59,950 nt of DNA. It comes from Parietichytrium sp. I65-24A (Eukaryota; Sar; Bigyra; Thraustochytrida; Thraustochytriidae). The stretch is taken from positions 1 to 59,950 of the forward strand of contig BLSF01000113.1 in assembly GCA_012862575.1 (NCBI GenBank). Direction: 5' to 3'. Below, piece after piece: positions 11,301 through 21,912 of the stretch (the first letter of the stretch is position 1; every line of letters starts with the position of its first letter). The notes beneath the pieces are model-generated. The model was not told where the DNA came from. It ran no database searches and worked only from the letters and a program-made list of their open reading frames with translations. A program made the position numbers and the translations under genes.

Positions 11301-12122
11301 ATGCTGGGACAATTTGCTGCCGCGATATTGGGCGCAGGGGCAGGCGCCGCTGCCCTGGTTTCTTGGTTTCTAGTGACGTACAAGAATGCGCTGCTGAAAG
11401 GGAGGAACTCGCTGGCGATGAGAGTGCTTGGCAGACAGCTGTCCATGTCTTGCTTAGCCATTCTTCAGTGGCTGCGAAGAAACTCGGCAAAGGCAAGGGC
11501 GTCATACGAGGCAATGTTGAAGAGTGAGGTCAAGGAGATCGCAAAGAGGTTGAATGACCGCGGTGTGGGCTCGAGCAAGGTAGGGTTGATGGCATTTGTG
11601 GGCTCCTCCACCTTCACCTACTGGATCAACTTGGACATCGACATGCAGCCACACGAAACATACAATGCTGGCTTCGGTGGGTCGTGCACCTACCACGTGC
11701 TGGAGCACGCCTACGAGCTTGTCATCAAGAGAAAGCCTGCCGTTTGCGTCTATTACTGTGGAACAAATGACATTGCGGACGGCCAAACGAACCCACAAGT
11801 AGTTGCAAATGGCTTTATCGACTTCTTCAACCTTGTACACGATGCTCTTCCAGACACAAAATTTATCTACGTTTCTGTGCTCCAGACTCCTTTGCACCGG
11901 TCGTTCGGGCCCAATCGACTGGAGATTATCGAGAAGACAAACTCAATCGTTGCGGAATTTTGCTCCAGAAAGAAAGGGACCGCATTTTTTGTAGACGTTG
12001 CCACCCAGGCCTTTGTACTTGACATGGAGAACTTTTTGTACGATGGGCAACACTTCACCCCAGCTGGGCACCAGAAGTTTTCCGCCTACATCAAAGATGC
12101 TATTGCGAAGCTGTCGTACTAA
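11301..12122 (+). CDS. SGNH/GDSL-family hydrolase with N-terminal membrane anchor
   Basis: A 273-residue serine hydrolase of the SGNH fold (esterase, lipase or acyl-transfer type). The four family blocks are visible: block I FVGSSTF with nucleophile Ser103, block II Gly in NAGFGGS (about 122-128), block III GTND with Asn156, and block V DGQH with Asp248 and His251. Residues 3-27 form a hydrophobic, glycine/alanine-rich helix, so the enzyme is probably membrane-anchored or secretory. In block I the usual GDS is GSS. Substrate unknown. The gene converges with the Rab28-like gene, with only 172 bases between stops. Confidence 0.88.
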   Translation: MLGQFAAAILGAGAGAAALVSWFLVTYKNALLKGRNSLAMRVLGRQLSMSCLAILQWLRRNSAKARASYEAMLKSEVKEIAKRLNDRGVGSSKVGLMAFVGSSTFTYWINLDIDMQPHETYNAGFGGSCTYHVLEHAYELVIKRKPAVCVYYCGTNDIADGQTNPQVVANGFIDFFNLVHDALPDTKFIYVSVLQTPLHRSFGPNRLEIIEKTNSIVAEFCSRKKGTAFFVDVATQAFVLDMENFLYDGQHFTPAGHQKFSAYIKDAIAKLSY

Positions 12123-12294
12123 AAGGGACTGCAGATCATTTTATGTTTAGAATCTATTGCACGCTCCGCTTCAGTGTCCAAATCCGTGAGCCTACTTCCT
12201 TTTTTGTTCTGTTTGGTTTTAAATAAACTTCTCTGCCCTGTCATTTTCATGCGCGCAACAAAAAAAAAAAACAGAAAAAAACATGGCCCACAAA

Positions 12295-13182
12295 TTACGA
12301 GATGATGCACTTGCTCTGTTGCTGTGTGATACTTGGTGCGACCACGTTGGGATCGTCCTTCTCGTGCTCAATGATCTCTGCCTTTACGACTTGATGCGCA
12401 ACTTGGAACTCGGGCCTGGTAAGAACCACTCCTGCCAAGTCCGCGGCGACACGATGAAACGCAGCTTTTACATTATCTCCCGATTTGGCTGACATGTTGT
12501 AGGTATAAAATTCATTCTCATCGGCGAAGTCATTGTGCTTGTCGACCGTTACTGCGCGGATATGTTCCAAATCAGTTTTGTTCGCCACCAGTGCGACGTA
12601 TGGCATCCTTCGATTGGTGAAGGTGCGCTTCACGAGTCTGTACCAATCTTCCAAATTCTGGAAGCTCTGGTAGTTGGTGATGTCGTAGCACAGGAGCACC
12701 GCGTCTGCGCCGAAAATATCTACAAAATAATTTGGAAAGTTAATACGAGTTGAGTCCATTTGCTTTGATTCCCATGCTGTCCGGGAAGGCTACAGATTGA
12801 AGACAGCCAAAGTTGATAAACACTTACAATTTTGGAGCATCTTGGACCCAATGGACTGACCTCCAATATCCCAAATTTGCAGGGCAATGTGCACTTCACC
12901 GGGCAGAATGAGTCGCTTGATAAAAAAGTCGAGCCCAATCGTCTGCTTGTACGACTTCTTGAAGTGATCTTGTGCAAAGCGCGTCGCAATTGAGGTCTTC
13001 CCAACAGCTCCGTCTCCGCACAAAATCACCTTGTACTGCACCTGCGTTGGCTCATCCTCTTCGTCGCTCTCGTCAATCAATTTGCTCTCCGAGTTGTTGA
13101 ATCTGCCCCTGCTTTTGGCTCCTGTAGTGCTCGGCACCGACATCAAGTCTTGCTCTTCGCCACTCTCATGTTTAGACTCCAT
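12295..13182 (-). CDS. RAB28: Rab28-like small GTPase, two exons
   Basis: Exon 1 is 13182-12828 and exon 2 is 12719-12295, joined across a 108-base intron with donor GTAAGT and acceptor TTTTGTAG. The splice restores the codon for Tyr in the stretch SKMLQNYIFGAD, which matches Rab28. GTPase motifs are P-loop GDGAVGKTS, switch [11 protein letters not shown], base recognition NKTD and SAKSG. The Rab28-typical KQTIGLDFF and YDITNYQSF(Q/E)NLEDWY are present. The protein ends in CIIS, a CaaX box for prenylation (animal Rab28 is farnesylated at a similar box). It has an acidic N-terminal extension of about 45 residues. Length is 259 residues. Rab28 is tied to the BBSome and ciliary membrane trafficking in animals and trypanosomes. 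Confidence 0.93.
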
Positions 13183-14741
13183 CTTCCACCCAACGGCGCA
13201 AACCTCGCTCTGTGCTGTGAAGCACCTCGCCCGCGCGGAGCTCAGGATCAACGAGGCTAAGGTCCAGCGCCTCCGCAACGCACAACCGCCGCTCGATGTT
13301 ACGCAGACCGTGCCTTGGTGGTCGCCGCGTATTCGTTGGCCTTCTAGACTTGATCGCAAGAGACTCCCCTCCAACCTTGGCAATAATCTTGAGCTGAGCC
13401 GAGTCGAAGAGCCTAGGAGAAATGCGAAAAGTGTGAAAGAGTATGACAAGGGGTTAGTTCGCCACGTCTTTTGCCGCGCACAAGTTTCTTTTTGGCAGTG
13501 GAAATGAGGACTTCACATCCGCAGTTCGCAGTTCAGAAAAAAAAGCATTCAACTCGTTCAACTTTTACAGTCTCCGAGGCCGCATCCGGGCCATGAACGG
13601 TTAAATTGACTTGGCTGTGCACCACTGCGTAGATGTGCGTAGTGCTGGGATAGTGAACAGGCGGCTACACGAGTGGCATGGAAACCGTTATGGTGAAGGA
13701 CTCCAGCTGAGGCGAAGTTCACATCGCAGTTAGTGAAGTTTCTTCAACATGTGCGCTTCCGTCGCAACATTCAAGTGCTCCCCGCCTGGCATCAGCGCAG
13801 ACGAAGGAAGAAGAAAATGAGCACTAGCATTCACATTCTCGCGAATGAGAAGATCGTCGCCTTCTTCGCACGGAAAAAAATTCATCGAACAAGGAATACG
13901 TCCCTGTCCGTTGCTTTGAGGAACCCATTTTCACCAGAGCTTGTTCCATCATTTTCGAGGATTTCGAGGTCTTTGTTGATCTTCTGCTGACTTTATTGTC
14001 ACATGTCAAATGCCATACTGTCGATTTTCAATTTCATTTCAGCTTTAGTTTACAGAGTCAATGTAAAGTTTTCGAGTTGCATCGACTCCATGCTACAACG
14101 CTCGACAAGTTGTCGGAAGGAATTGCGGAGCAGCTGAGCACAGTTTCATCGGCGATAAACTCTTATCATTTCGCCACGTGTGTCGCTTCTTCGTGGCGCG
14201 CTGTCTCCAAAGAAACGTTCACGCTCACGGCAGACTGCGAGTGGGGATCTTCGATCGACTGTGAAGCGCGCAATACAGTCAGCAGCATTCCGGTCCCCGA
14301 TATACCACCAGAGCAAGTGGACGAACGCGAACAAAGCGCTGGGACGAAGTGAGACTTGAAGCAGTCTTCGGAGAAAAGAAATAGCGGCCTGCTCGAGGGA
14401 CCTAACCATAAGTCATAACAGGAGAGTCTGGCTGTTTTCGTGTTGTACAAGACTACACTTTCTTACAGCCACGTAAAAGAAGGCCTGGCGATCGTTCTTG
14501 CGTTCACTCCAACGGACCCAATCAACAGCAGCATCGAGGGAGATTGTGCGTCTCAGCCAGCCAGCCAGCCAGCCAGCACCTGCGAAGGGCGAAAGCGCTT
14601 TGGTGAAAAGGGAAAAATAGTGTATCAGACCAAAGAAAGGCATACAACTCGAAGACTCCTTCCGGGGTAGCTGGAACACGCGACTGCGAGCAAGGAGAAG
14701 AAGGCGATCGGCGCTGGAAACCCCAAGTCGTCTGCCAGAAG
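13183..14741. other. head-to-head promoter region, Rab28 / kinesin
   Basis: A 1.6-kb divergent region. I see no gene; the short ORFs are on both strands without domains. A (CCAG)n repeat is near the kinesin end. Confidence 0.5.
14554..14577. repeat. (CAGC)n microsatellite
   Basis: Six tandem copies of a tetranucleotide in the kinesin 5' leader. Confidence 0.95.
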
Positions 14742-17700
14742 ATGGCCAACCTCACGAGGCAAGGCTCGCAGCGCAAGTCGGCGGAAGCGCCCTCCGGTCC
14801 GGGAAGAGTTTTGGTCTTCGCGCGAACCCGACCGTTCTTGCAGCGCGAGAATGGGGACCTCCCGGCGGTGGAAATGGACACAGAAAACGACCAGATCAAA
14901 GTGCTCGTCGCCCCAGACGCAATGTCTTGTCTGAACGACACAAAGGAAGTGCAGATGGAGCGCAAGGAGAAGGCGTATAAAATGGACGGCGTTTTCCCAG
15001 AAGATGCAACTCAGAAGGACGTTTTCCAGCGGGTTGGTCTCCCCGTGCTGGTAGAGGTCATGAAGGGCTTTAATGGATGCATCTTTGCATATGGGCAAAC
15101 CGGCTCCGGAAAGACTCACTCCCTGCTGAACAGCGAGGTGACAGATCTTGAGCAGGTCGGCATTCTCCCACGCCTGGTCGCAACACTGTACGCGCGAGCC
15201 GCGATGGATAAGAAGAACGTCTACAGCGTTAGCGCTGGTGGGTTCCAGGTTTACAACGAGCAAGTGGACGACCTTCTTCACCCGGAATACAAGAAAGGGA
15301 AGGGTCACAATCTGAATGTGAGCAAAGGCGGTGGGATCCCCGAGCTTACATGGACGGATTGCAGTACCCCGGCATCGCTTTTGGAAGCTTTCAAGAAAGC
15401 CAGGTCTGGCCTGTTCTACGCAGAGACAAGCATGAACAAATCCTCTAGTAGGTCCCATGCAGTATTTCAGATCCGCATCACGCGGCGGCAGCGCTCCATG
15501 CAGGGCGATGCGGGCACAGAAGGAGGCACACGCAAAATGCAGGCCACGTGTGGACAGCTGAGTGTGGTTGACTTGGCAGGCAGCGAGCGTGTGAAGAGAA
15601 GTGGCGTGACCGGGGCTAATTTTAAGGAAGCTACGAATATTAATGGAAGTCTTTTAGCTCTTGGAAACGTCATCCAGGCTCTTGCAGATAAAAGAAAGCA
15701 CGTTCCGTTTCGGGACTCAAAGTTGACCAAAATCTTAGAAGGCTCCGTGGGAGGCAATTGTAAAACTTCGCTGCTCGTTTGCGTGTCTCCGGCAGAGACC
15801 AGCACGAGTGAGACTTTGTCGACGCTCGAATTCGCGTCCAGAGCAATGCGAGTCGAAGTGGATGCGCGGGTCAACGAGACAACTGTAGAAATTGATGCCT
15901 CCAAGCTTGCGGCAGATATGGACGATCTTGAAGGCGGGGGCAACTACGTCGACGACGACATGTTGAAGACTTTCAAGGAAAGCGAGCAAGCGTTGGCTGC
16001 TGCTGAAGCTCGCGCCAAAGAACAGGAGCAACAAGCTGCAGACTTGAAGATGCGGGTGCATGACCTCCAGTCTACACTCGAAACTAAAGACCAGAATCTG
16101 AACAACTTGTTGACGGAGAACAAACGACAAGTCTCTCAAATCGACTTGCTCAAGCAAAATCTGGCTCAAGCTGAAGAATCCCACGCTCGCGAGATCGAGG
16201 CTGCCCGAAAGTCAGCAGATGAGCTTCAAAGCCGGATGCAGAAAGCCGAAACCGAGGTGAAGGAGGTCAAATCGCATCTGCAGGCAATCAATGAGAAGCA
16301 CGTAATGGAGCAGCGAGCTCGACAAGAGGCTGAGACACGGGTACAGGAGCTCCAAAAGGAGATGGACCTTCAGCAAGATTTGGCGAAAAAGAGCGAGCAA
16401 GCCTACCAGCACGCCGCAAAGGAGCTCAAGTCCGAGCTGGAGAACGAAGCCAGGCTCCGTCGCCAAGAATCTGCGACGCTTCAAAAACTCATTGATGCAG
16501 AGAAAGAGCACTCAACAAAGCTCCAGCAAAACATTGCCAGACTTGAAAATGAGAGGCTTGACGCGATGAACGACCTTGTGAACAAGAAAGGAGAAGCAAG
16601 TTCGCTTTCGGAGCTGTTAATCCAAGAGCAGGAAAAGGTTGCCCAGCTGAGCAAGATCCAGGAAGAAGCCAACGAGATGCGCGTCAAGCTGGAGAAATTC
16701 AAGGTTGCCGAAGACGCACTGCAGACTAAGCTCGAGGCGATCAACGAGGAAAAGTCCACCCTGAACCACCATGTCTCTTCACTTGAAAATTCGCTGAGCA
16801 TGATCAAGTCCAATTTCAGCCGAGAGGCAAACCTTCGGCAGACACTAGAAAGCGACGTTGCCAAGTTGATGGGCAATCTGAAGGAGAAGGAGGAGACAAT
16901 TGATGCCAAGCTAGAAATGATGCGCGAAAAAGACGTCAAACACAGCGCCCAAATCGAGGCGCTGCGAAGCGAATATGACGCGACTCTATCCAAAAGTGAA
17001 CAGAGGGCGCGAGAGGAGGTTGAAAGGCGCTCAAAGCATCACGCTGAAGCAATCGAAGCCTTGGAAATCCGTGCGAAAAAGGAGCAAGAAAAGTTGGTGG
17101 AGAGGCTGCGTCAAGCAGATGACCGTGTCGAAGAGCAGCAGAAACAATACGAGCAACAAATTGCAACTCTTAAAGAGGAACAGCAAGCAGAGTTTCAGGC
17201 CCGGCTGAAAGAGGAAAAAGCACATCACAAGCGCGAGGTTGATTCTCTGCGAGCCAGGGTTAAGGAGGAAGCTCGGCGGCTCTCTGAAGCTGAGCGTTCA
17301 TTTAGCGAGCGAGAAAAACAACTCGAAATACAAGGTGAAGAGAAGGTCATCCAAGCTCGTGCGGCGGAGGTTGCTCTCCGGGTCGCTAAAGAAGAAGAGC
17401 TGGAGGCGTCCCGTGTGGAATACAGCCAGCTGGAAGCCCGCTTCAATGCCCGTGAGTCGCGGCAGGATGATCTTGAGACAATTGCTCGGCAACAGAAGGA
17501 CCTGTCGGATCTCAAAAGGGCATTGAAGAGTGCCCGTTCCAAACTAAAGGAGAAGGACCTCGAGCTCTCTCATCTGCGAAGCAACGTTAAAATTTTTGGT
17601 ACCCAGCACGAGGTCAATGGCAGCAAAAGAGGGTTGCCAGGACAAAAGGTGGGCGAGAGACAATCATTTTTGCACCGTCAAGAGAGCAATAATCTCGAAG

Positions 17701-17990
17701 TGGAACCAGACGATCTACCTCGCAAGATTCCTGGTGGATTTGCCTCCACGACGCCTACCCGAAGGACGCCAAAGGCGGAGAGTAGGCACTCCCCTTACCA
17801 GCAGCCTGGAGGGCACAAGATGCGGCCCTCTTCGTCTCAGGGGCGACTTCGAGGCGGAACTCATCGCCAGAGCAATTTCGAAAAGTCTCGGCCATATTCT
17901 CCAACCGCCCGGTACCACGACGAGGACTTTTATTATGAGCAAGCGCAAGTTTTAAACCGCGGAAGACCTCTTCCCCCTGCTCCGATTTGA
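14742..17990 (+). CDS. kinesin with N-terminal motor and long coiled coil
   Basis: A microtubule motor of 1082 residues. The motor domain (about 18-372) shows the P-loop GQTGSGKT (118-125), switch I in NKSSSRSH (232-239), switch II DLAGSE (277-282) and the HVPFRDSKLT microtubule-binding helix. Residues about 400-960 are almost continuous heptad-rich, Glu/Lys/Gln-rich coiled coil, implying a dimer. The last 120 residues are basic, Pro/Ser/Arg-rich and probably disordered, a possible cargo or microtubule-binding tail. The N-terminal motor implies plus-end movement, by family rule. The start ATG has A at -3 and G at +4. Single exon. I cannot place it in a numbered kinesin family without a tree. 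Confidence 0.95.
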   Translation: MANLTRQGSQRKSAEAPSGPGRVLVFARTRPFLQRENGDLPAVEMDTENDQIKVLVAPDAMSCLNDTKEVQMERKEKAYKMDGVFPEDATQKDVFQRVGLPVLVEVMKGFNGCIFAYGQTGSGKTHSLLNSEVTDLEQVGILPRLVATLYARAAMDKKNVYSVSAGGFQVYNEQVDDLLHPEYKKGKGHNLNVSKGGGIPELTWTDCSTPASLLEAFKKARSGLFYAETSMNKSSSRSHAVFQIRITRRQRSMQGDAGTEGGTRKMQATCGQLSVVDLAGSERVKRSGVTGANFKEATNINGSLLALGNVIQALADKRKHVPFRDSKLTKILEGSVGGNCKTSLLVCVSPAETSTSETLSTLEFASRAMRVEVDARVNETTVEIDASKLAADMDDLEGGGNYVDDDMLKTFKESEQALAAAEARAKEQEQQAADLKMRVHDLQSTLETKDQNLNNLLTENKRQVSQIDLLKQNLAQAEESHAREIEAARKSADELQSRMQKAETEVKEVKSHLQAINEKHVMEQRARQEAETRVQELQKEMDLQQDLAKKSEQAYQHAAKELKSELENEARLRRQESATLQKLIDAEKEHSTKLQQNIARLENERLDAMNDLVNKKGEASSLSELLIQEQEKVAQLSKIQEEANEMRVKLEKFKVAEDALQTKLEAINEEKSTLNHHVSSLENSLSMIKSNFSREANLRQTLESDVAKLMGNLKEKEETIDAKLEMMREKDVKHSAQIEALRSEYDATLSKSEQRAREEVERRSKHHAEAIEALEIRAKKEQEKLVERLRQADDRVEEQQKQYEQQIATLKEEQQAEFQARLKEEKAHHKREVDSLRARVKEEARRLSEAERSFSEREKQLEIQGEEKVIQARAAEVALRVAKEEELEASRVEYSQLEARFNARESRQDDLETIARQQKDLSDLKRALKSARSKLKEKDLELSHLRSNVKIFGTQHEVNGSKRGLPGQKVGERQSFLHRQESNNLEVEPDDLPRKIPGGFASTTPTRRTPKAESRHSPYQQPGGHKMRPSSSQGRLRGGTHRQSNFEKSRPYSPTARYHDEDFYYEQAQVLNRGRPLPPAPI

Positions 17991-18279
17991 AGTAATGGTG
18001 TTCTATAAGCATTTTGTCTTGCCCCGCTCTCTATTGTTTTGTCAGACACTTGTCAAATTTTCAACCATAGCCGTTCGTTCCCCAGTTGCCGAGCCGTTGA
18101 CGGGAACAAGAAAGGCTTGGCCCTGGATCCTCTCTAGGTGCCCCATAGCTTGGCGAGATCAAAAATAGAGTATTTAAGATACTGAGAGATTTGCTAATTT
18201 TAAAATTGAATGAAGTATTTTTAATGCTCATGAAATAATAAATTGAATTGCAGAGGGTCTTGTCGCTTCACCGACTAGG
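17991..18279. other. tail-to-tail gap, kinesin / phosphatase
   Basis: 289 bases with AT-rich runs near 18170-18250 containing AATAAA-like signals on the plus strand; presumably overlapping 3' UTRs. Confidence 0.5.
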
Positions 18280-20094
18280 CTAGATCCATACCTTGAAACC
18301 AATGATTCGTTCTCGTGGCGACCGACCGGCAAACAGACGTTTCCGACTTGGCGATGGACGCTCAGGAAAGGACGATTTATGCGCGCCTCTTCGTCTCTGC
18401 CCAGTTTTGACTAACAGGCGGCCCTTCTTGCGACCCAATGGCGACAAGGCAAGGGTCGGCTTTGATAAGGAAGTTGTTGGAGATATGCTGAGCTTCTGCT
18501 CATGGTCGCCCAACCGTAAGCTGCGTGGACACTTGGCATCCCATGTAGCTGACACCTTGCATTCCAGGTTGTCTTCCGATGGTGACTGGCACTCCCTCGC
18601 GTCGTTTCCACAAGAGAAATACTCGCAGCACGATGAGCTCTCAGTTTTTGAGCTTGTCGTACTCTCAAGCTCGTCTTCATTGCGCCATGTAACCGGCTCG
18701 TCTTTGGTCTCCAGCTCATTCCTGGTTTCCCACTTTGATTCATCGCAATCGAAACAATTCTTTTCCTCGCCCTCATTCTGCTTGCTCTCGCACTCATGGT
18801 TATACATCAGTGAGTCGAGTTCGTGCATTTGGTTTGGGGAGACGTGGGTTTGAAGGAGTCGTTCAAACTCGGTATAGGCCATGAAACTTGCAGATGACTC
18901 AATCTCACTACATGCTTCACAGTCATACTCAGGCTCTGTGTCGATGTCAGCCTCCATGTCTGACTCGATGCCGTTGGTTTTTTCTCTCACAATCGACAAG
19001 TCGGTGTCCTCCGAATGCATGGCGTTGATCCGGGAAAAGTCGGTTTCCTCGTCGATCTCTGGCTCTGGCTCCATGAATTCCTCTGACTCTCGCCTGTTCT
19101 CTTCAGCAGCTGCACTTTCAACCTGAAGAACTGTTTGGGTTTCTATTTCCGTTTCGGCTGCTGGTGTAGCTGGAGTTGGAGCACAGTGAAAATGTATTGC
19201 TTTGTCAAATTCGGACACCACGGGCGGCTCGAAAAACTCCTTCCTAAATTCTTCGCGGGCCAGTGTGGCCTCATCGCTTGCGAGAATACGACGGACCTGT
19301 TCGCACTGCTGCTGAGTCTGTGGTGAGCGAACTTGCAACTTGCAACCTCTCATATCGTGATAGAGCTGTGTCCGAAGCAAAGCTTCGTCTGCACTAATGT
19401 CGAACAACACCCCCAATATGATTGCCACAATTGTGCCTGTTCTTCCGTGGCCGCCCCAGCAGTGCAAATAAATAACATCGTGTTTGTACTCTCCGTCTTG
19501 ACAAGCTATCCTCTTTGCGAGTGTGTAAGCGAGGTCGAAGACTGGCCCGTCGTGTGTACAATTCAAATCAACTATCGGCAGGTGCATGAAGCCAATGTTA
19601 TTCTCCCACCCTCCCAGGAGGTTCTCCACCAACATTGCTGCCTCATAGATGTACGGAAATGTCAATTTTTTCCCATTTCGGAGAGGATTTCTTGCCCCAG
19701 CCGTCCACATTGCATCGTCTATTTGAACGATTTTCTTTGACTTTGAATTAAAAATGGTCGGAAACTCTTCTTCGTGCTGCTCATTGGACTCCCACTCGTA
19801 CTCATCCTGAAGGCATACAAACGTGTTTACTCCTACGCCGATTATCTTTGAGAGATCCCTTTTGTCGATGATGGCCTTGCCTTGCTCAAACTCCCATGTG
19901 AGCGGATATGCACCAACCAAGAGCTTACCAGGTATGACCCAGTTTGACTCGCGGGTCGGCCCGAGCCAGCACGATCGATTCGCTCTCACAGACTCGAAGC
20001 TCGGCAATTTGCGTTTAGGAAAGTAGCGATTCGCGTGTGATGCCCGGTTTTTAAGACTCCGTGAAGGATTCCCATTCTCCTCTTCCTCCTCCAT
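18280..20094 (-). CDS. dual-specificity-type (CX5R) protein phosphatase with acidic tail
   Basis: A cysteine phosphatase of the PTP/DSP superfamily. The active site is HCWGGHGRTG, with nucleophile Cys212 and Arg218. A candidate general acid Asp176 sits in LPIVDLN, and the N-terminal part shows WVIPGKLLVGAYP, typical of DSPs that also recognise phosphoinositides or phosphoproteins. The domain spans about 40-275. About 330 residues follow that are acidic and Ser/Glu-rich (for example EPEPEIDEETD), ending in a basic stretch. Start chosen at 20094 because its context is AAAATGG; an in-frame ATG at 20247 would add 51 residues but has a poor context. Length is 604 residues. The substrate cannot be inferred. 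Confidence 0.85.
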   Translation of the reverse strand: MEEEEENGNPSRSLKNRASHANRYFPKRKLPSFESVRANRSCWLGPTRESNWVIPGKLLVGAYPLTWEFEQGKAIIDKRDLSKIIGVGVNTFVCLQDEYEWESNEQHEEEFPTIFNSKSKKIVQIDDAMWTAGARNPLRNGKKLTFPYIYEAAMLVENLLGGWENNIGFMHLPIVDLNCTHDGPVFDLAYTLAKRIACQDGEYKHDVIYLHCWGGHGRTGTIVAIILGVLFDISADEALLRTQLYHDMRGCKLQVRSPQTQQQCEQVRRILASDEATLAREEFRKEFFEPPVVSEFDKAIHFHCAPTPATPAAETEIETQTVLQVESAAAEENRRESEEFMEPEPEIDEETDFSRINAMHSEDTDLSIVREKTNGIESDMEADIDTEPEYDCEACSEIESSASFMAYTEFERLLQTHVSPNQMHELDSLMYNHECESKQNEGEEKNCFDCDESKWETRNELETKDEPVTWRNEDELESTTSSKTESSSCCEYFSCGNDARECQSPSEDNLECKVSATWDAKCPRSLRLGDHEQKLSISPTTSLSKPTLALSPLGRKKGRLLVKTGQRRRGAHKSSFPERPSPSRKRLFAGRSPRERIIGFKVWI

Positions 20095-21893
20095 TTTGCT
20101 CAAAGGCAACAGCACCAAGGGGACTACGGGCAATGGAGCACAGGGTGAAGGGCACCCATCCTTTGGAGCCTGTGCTTGGAGATAGGAGCGGAGCACGGAT
20201 TCCACGAATTGTTGTGCCACATGCCCGCATGCTTCCAGGGTCCTCATGAGGACGCTCAATCTTCCGTCGCTCCAAGACAGCGGTCCTTGGGTCGAGCGAG
20301 CCACGACAAGTATTCTTTTTCCTGAGCGCTGCGCGTGCCGCGCTCTGGCCCACACAGAGATTGGGCAGAATCAAGTTTGCCCCGCTGTTGAGGCACGTCT
20401 GCTGACTGCTCTTTCAAAAGGCGTGCACGAGTCAGTCGGATACCGCGTTGGCGACGCAAGGCATTTGATTTGTTTGTTCTGTCCCTGGTGTCACTACTGC
20501 TGTGCCACGGTGGGGAAAGGATGAAAGGAAGGAAACCGAGAGGGAGGCAAACAGCTATACGTTCCAATTCCTCGAATGTGCATGCTCTCAGTTAGTAGTG
20601 AGAGTGGCTTCGCTGTTAGTCCGGACGGAACAAATGTCGGAACGGACCAGGTACTGAATATCAGATTCACAGGCGTGCTCTAATTTCGCAAACAACGTAC
20701 GTACCAGCCACTGCGCCTTTGAAACGCGGAACTTTTCAAGTCCATTGCGCATGCATGCAAGCCTCGAGGGCGCAAATTCTTTCTCATCAGGAAGAATCCA
20801 ACCATCCACCTATCCACGCATCCCTCCGAGTGGCTGGCGAGGTGTTTGTTTGTTTGTTTAATTGTTTGTCCAGTGAAGCGAGGTCAATGAAATGAAAGCT
20901 TGTGAGAGAGGAGTGTTGTTACAATCCTGCTCTTGAAAGACTCGTTGCGAGCCACCGATCGTAGCAACGAGTTGCATGTTTCTTTTCCAGCGAGTAGCTA
21001 GCCGGGAGCATTGGGAAAGTCACGGTTGCGGCCTCGGCGATTGTCCCTTCAGATCCGTTAACGAGGGTCAAGGCCCTGGGCTGGCTTGCTGCGAAACTAT
21101 ATATAAATATATATGTTTCGGCCCAACAGAAAAGCGGTCGCTTTCTCATCAACCAAGCCCTCGTCTCTGACTTTCTTGCCACCTATAACTGGTGCGCTGG
21201 TGCGGTGACAAAACCTTCAGGTTGGAATGCAAGTTGGGGTTTGCTTTGTTCGCGTTCATGTGACAGAGCCGCTTCTCAAAAAGCTTTTGAGTGAACTGCT
21301 GCCTCTCCAACAATTGACAATGTATGAAGCCATGGCGGCGCAAGGCCAGGCCATCACTCAATATTCTTTCTTTAGCAGTCAATGAATTCACACGTTTGCC
21401 TGGTGATTGACTCTGCCATACCGAATGGCCTCTTGATCAAATCAAAAGGCAAAACAAAGCGAGACTCTTCGCTTGTATCTCTTTTTGATGAGCCATCTAT
21501 CTCCCAACGCTCTTCGCCAATCCTCCCAATTGCATATGTACTAACAGAATTTTACATTCAACATTTTGTCTTGTTCTTTGTTGATTTTAACAGTAGCGTG
21601 TCAATTCGCTCGCTCTTTTACTTTACTGAATTCGGTTATTTTCAATTAAGTGATGATTGAACTGTGAAAGTTTCCAAGAAATTGGAACCAAAAAAAGAAA
21701 GATCCGTTGAGACCTTGACCGGCCGGGATGTTAGCAATGTCCCTATTAAGCGTCTATCATCGTTCCCTCTTAGCTGGTCTTAATGTGTGCCTAGCCTGAA
21801 AGTAGTTGAATAGGCAATTAGATTGATGGATTAGATAGATAGAGTGAGTAGGTGGAGAGATTGTAGAATAGATCAGAATGAAGGAAGCAAATC

Positions 21894-21912
21894 AGAATTC
21901 AGAATTCAGATG
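21894..21912. repeat. dispersed 19-bp motif, copy 1
   Basis: AGAATTCAGAATTCAGATG, identical to 25815-25833. Internally it is two 7-bp units. Confidence 0.85.

Noticed and set aside
14625-15458. 277-codon minus-strand frame opposite the kinesin motor
   Set aside because: It lies antisense to a clear motor domain and shows no domain of its own; long antisense frames are common opposite well-biased coding DNA.
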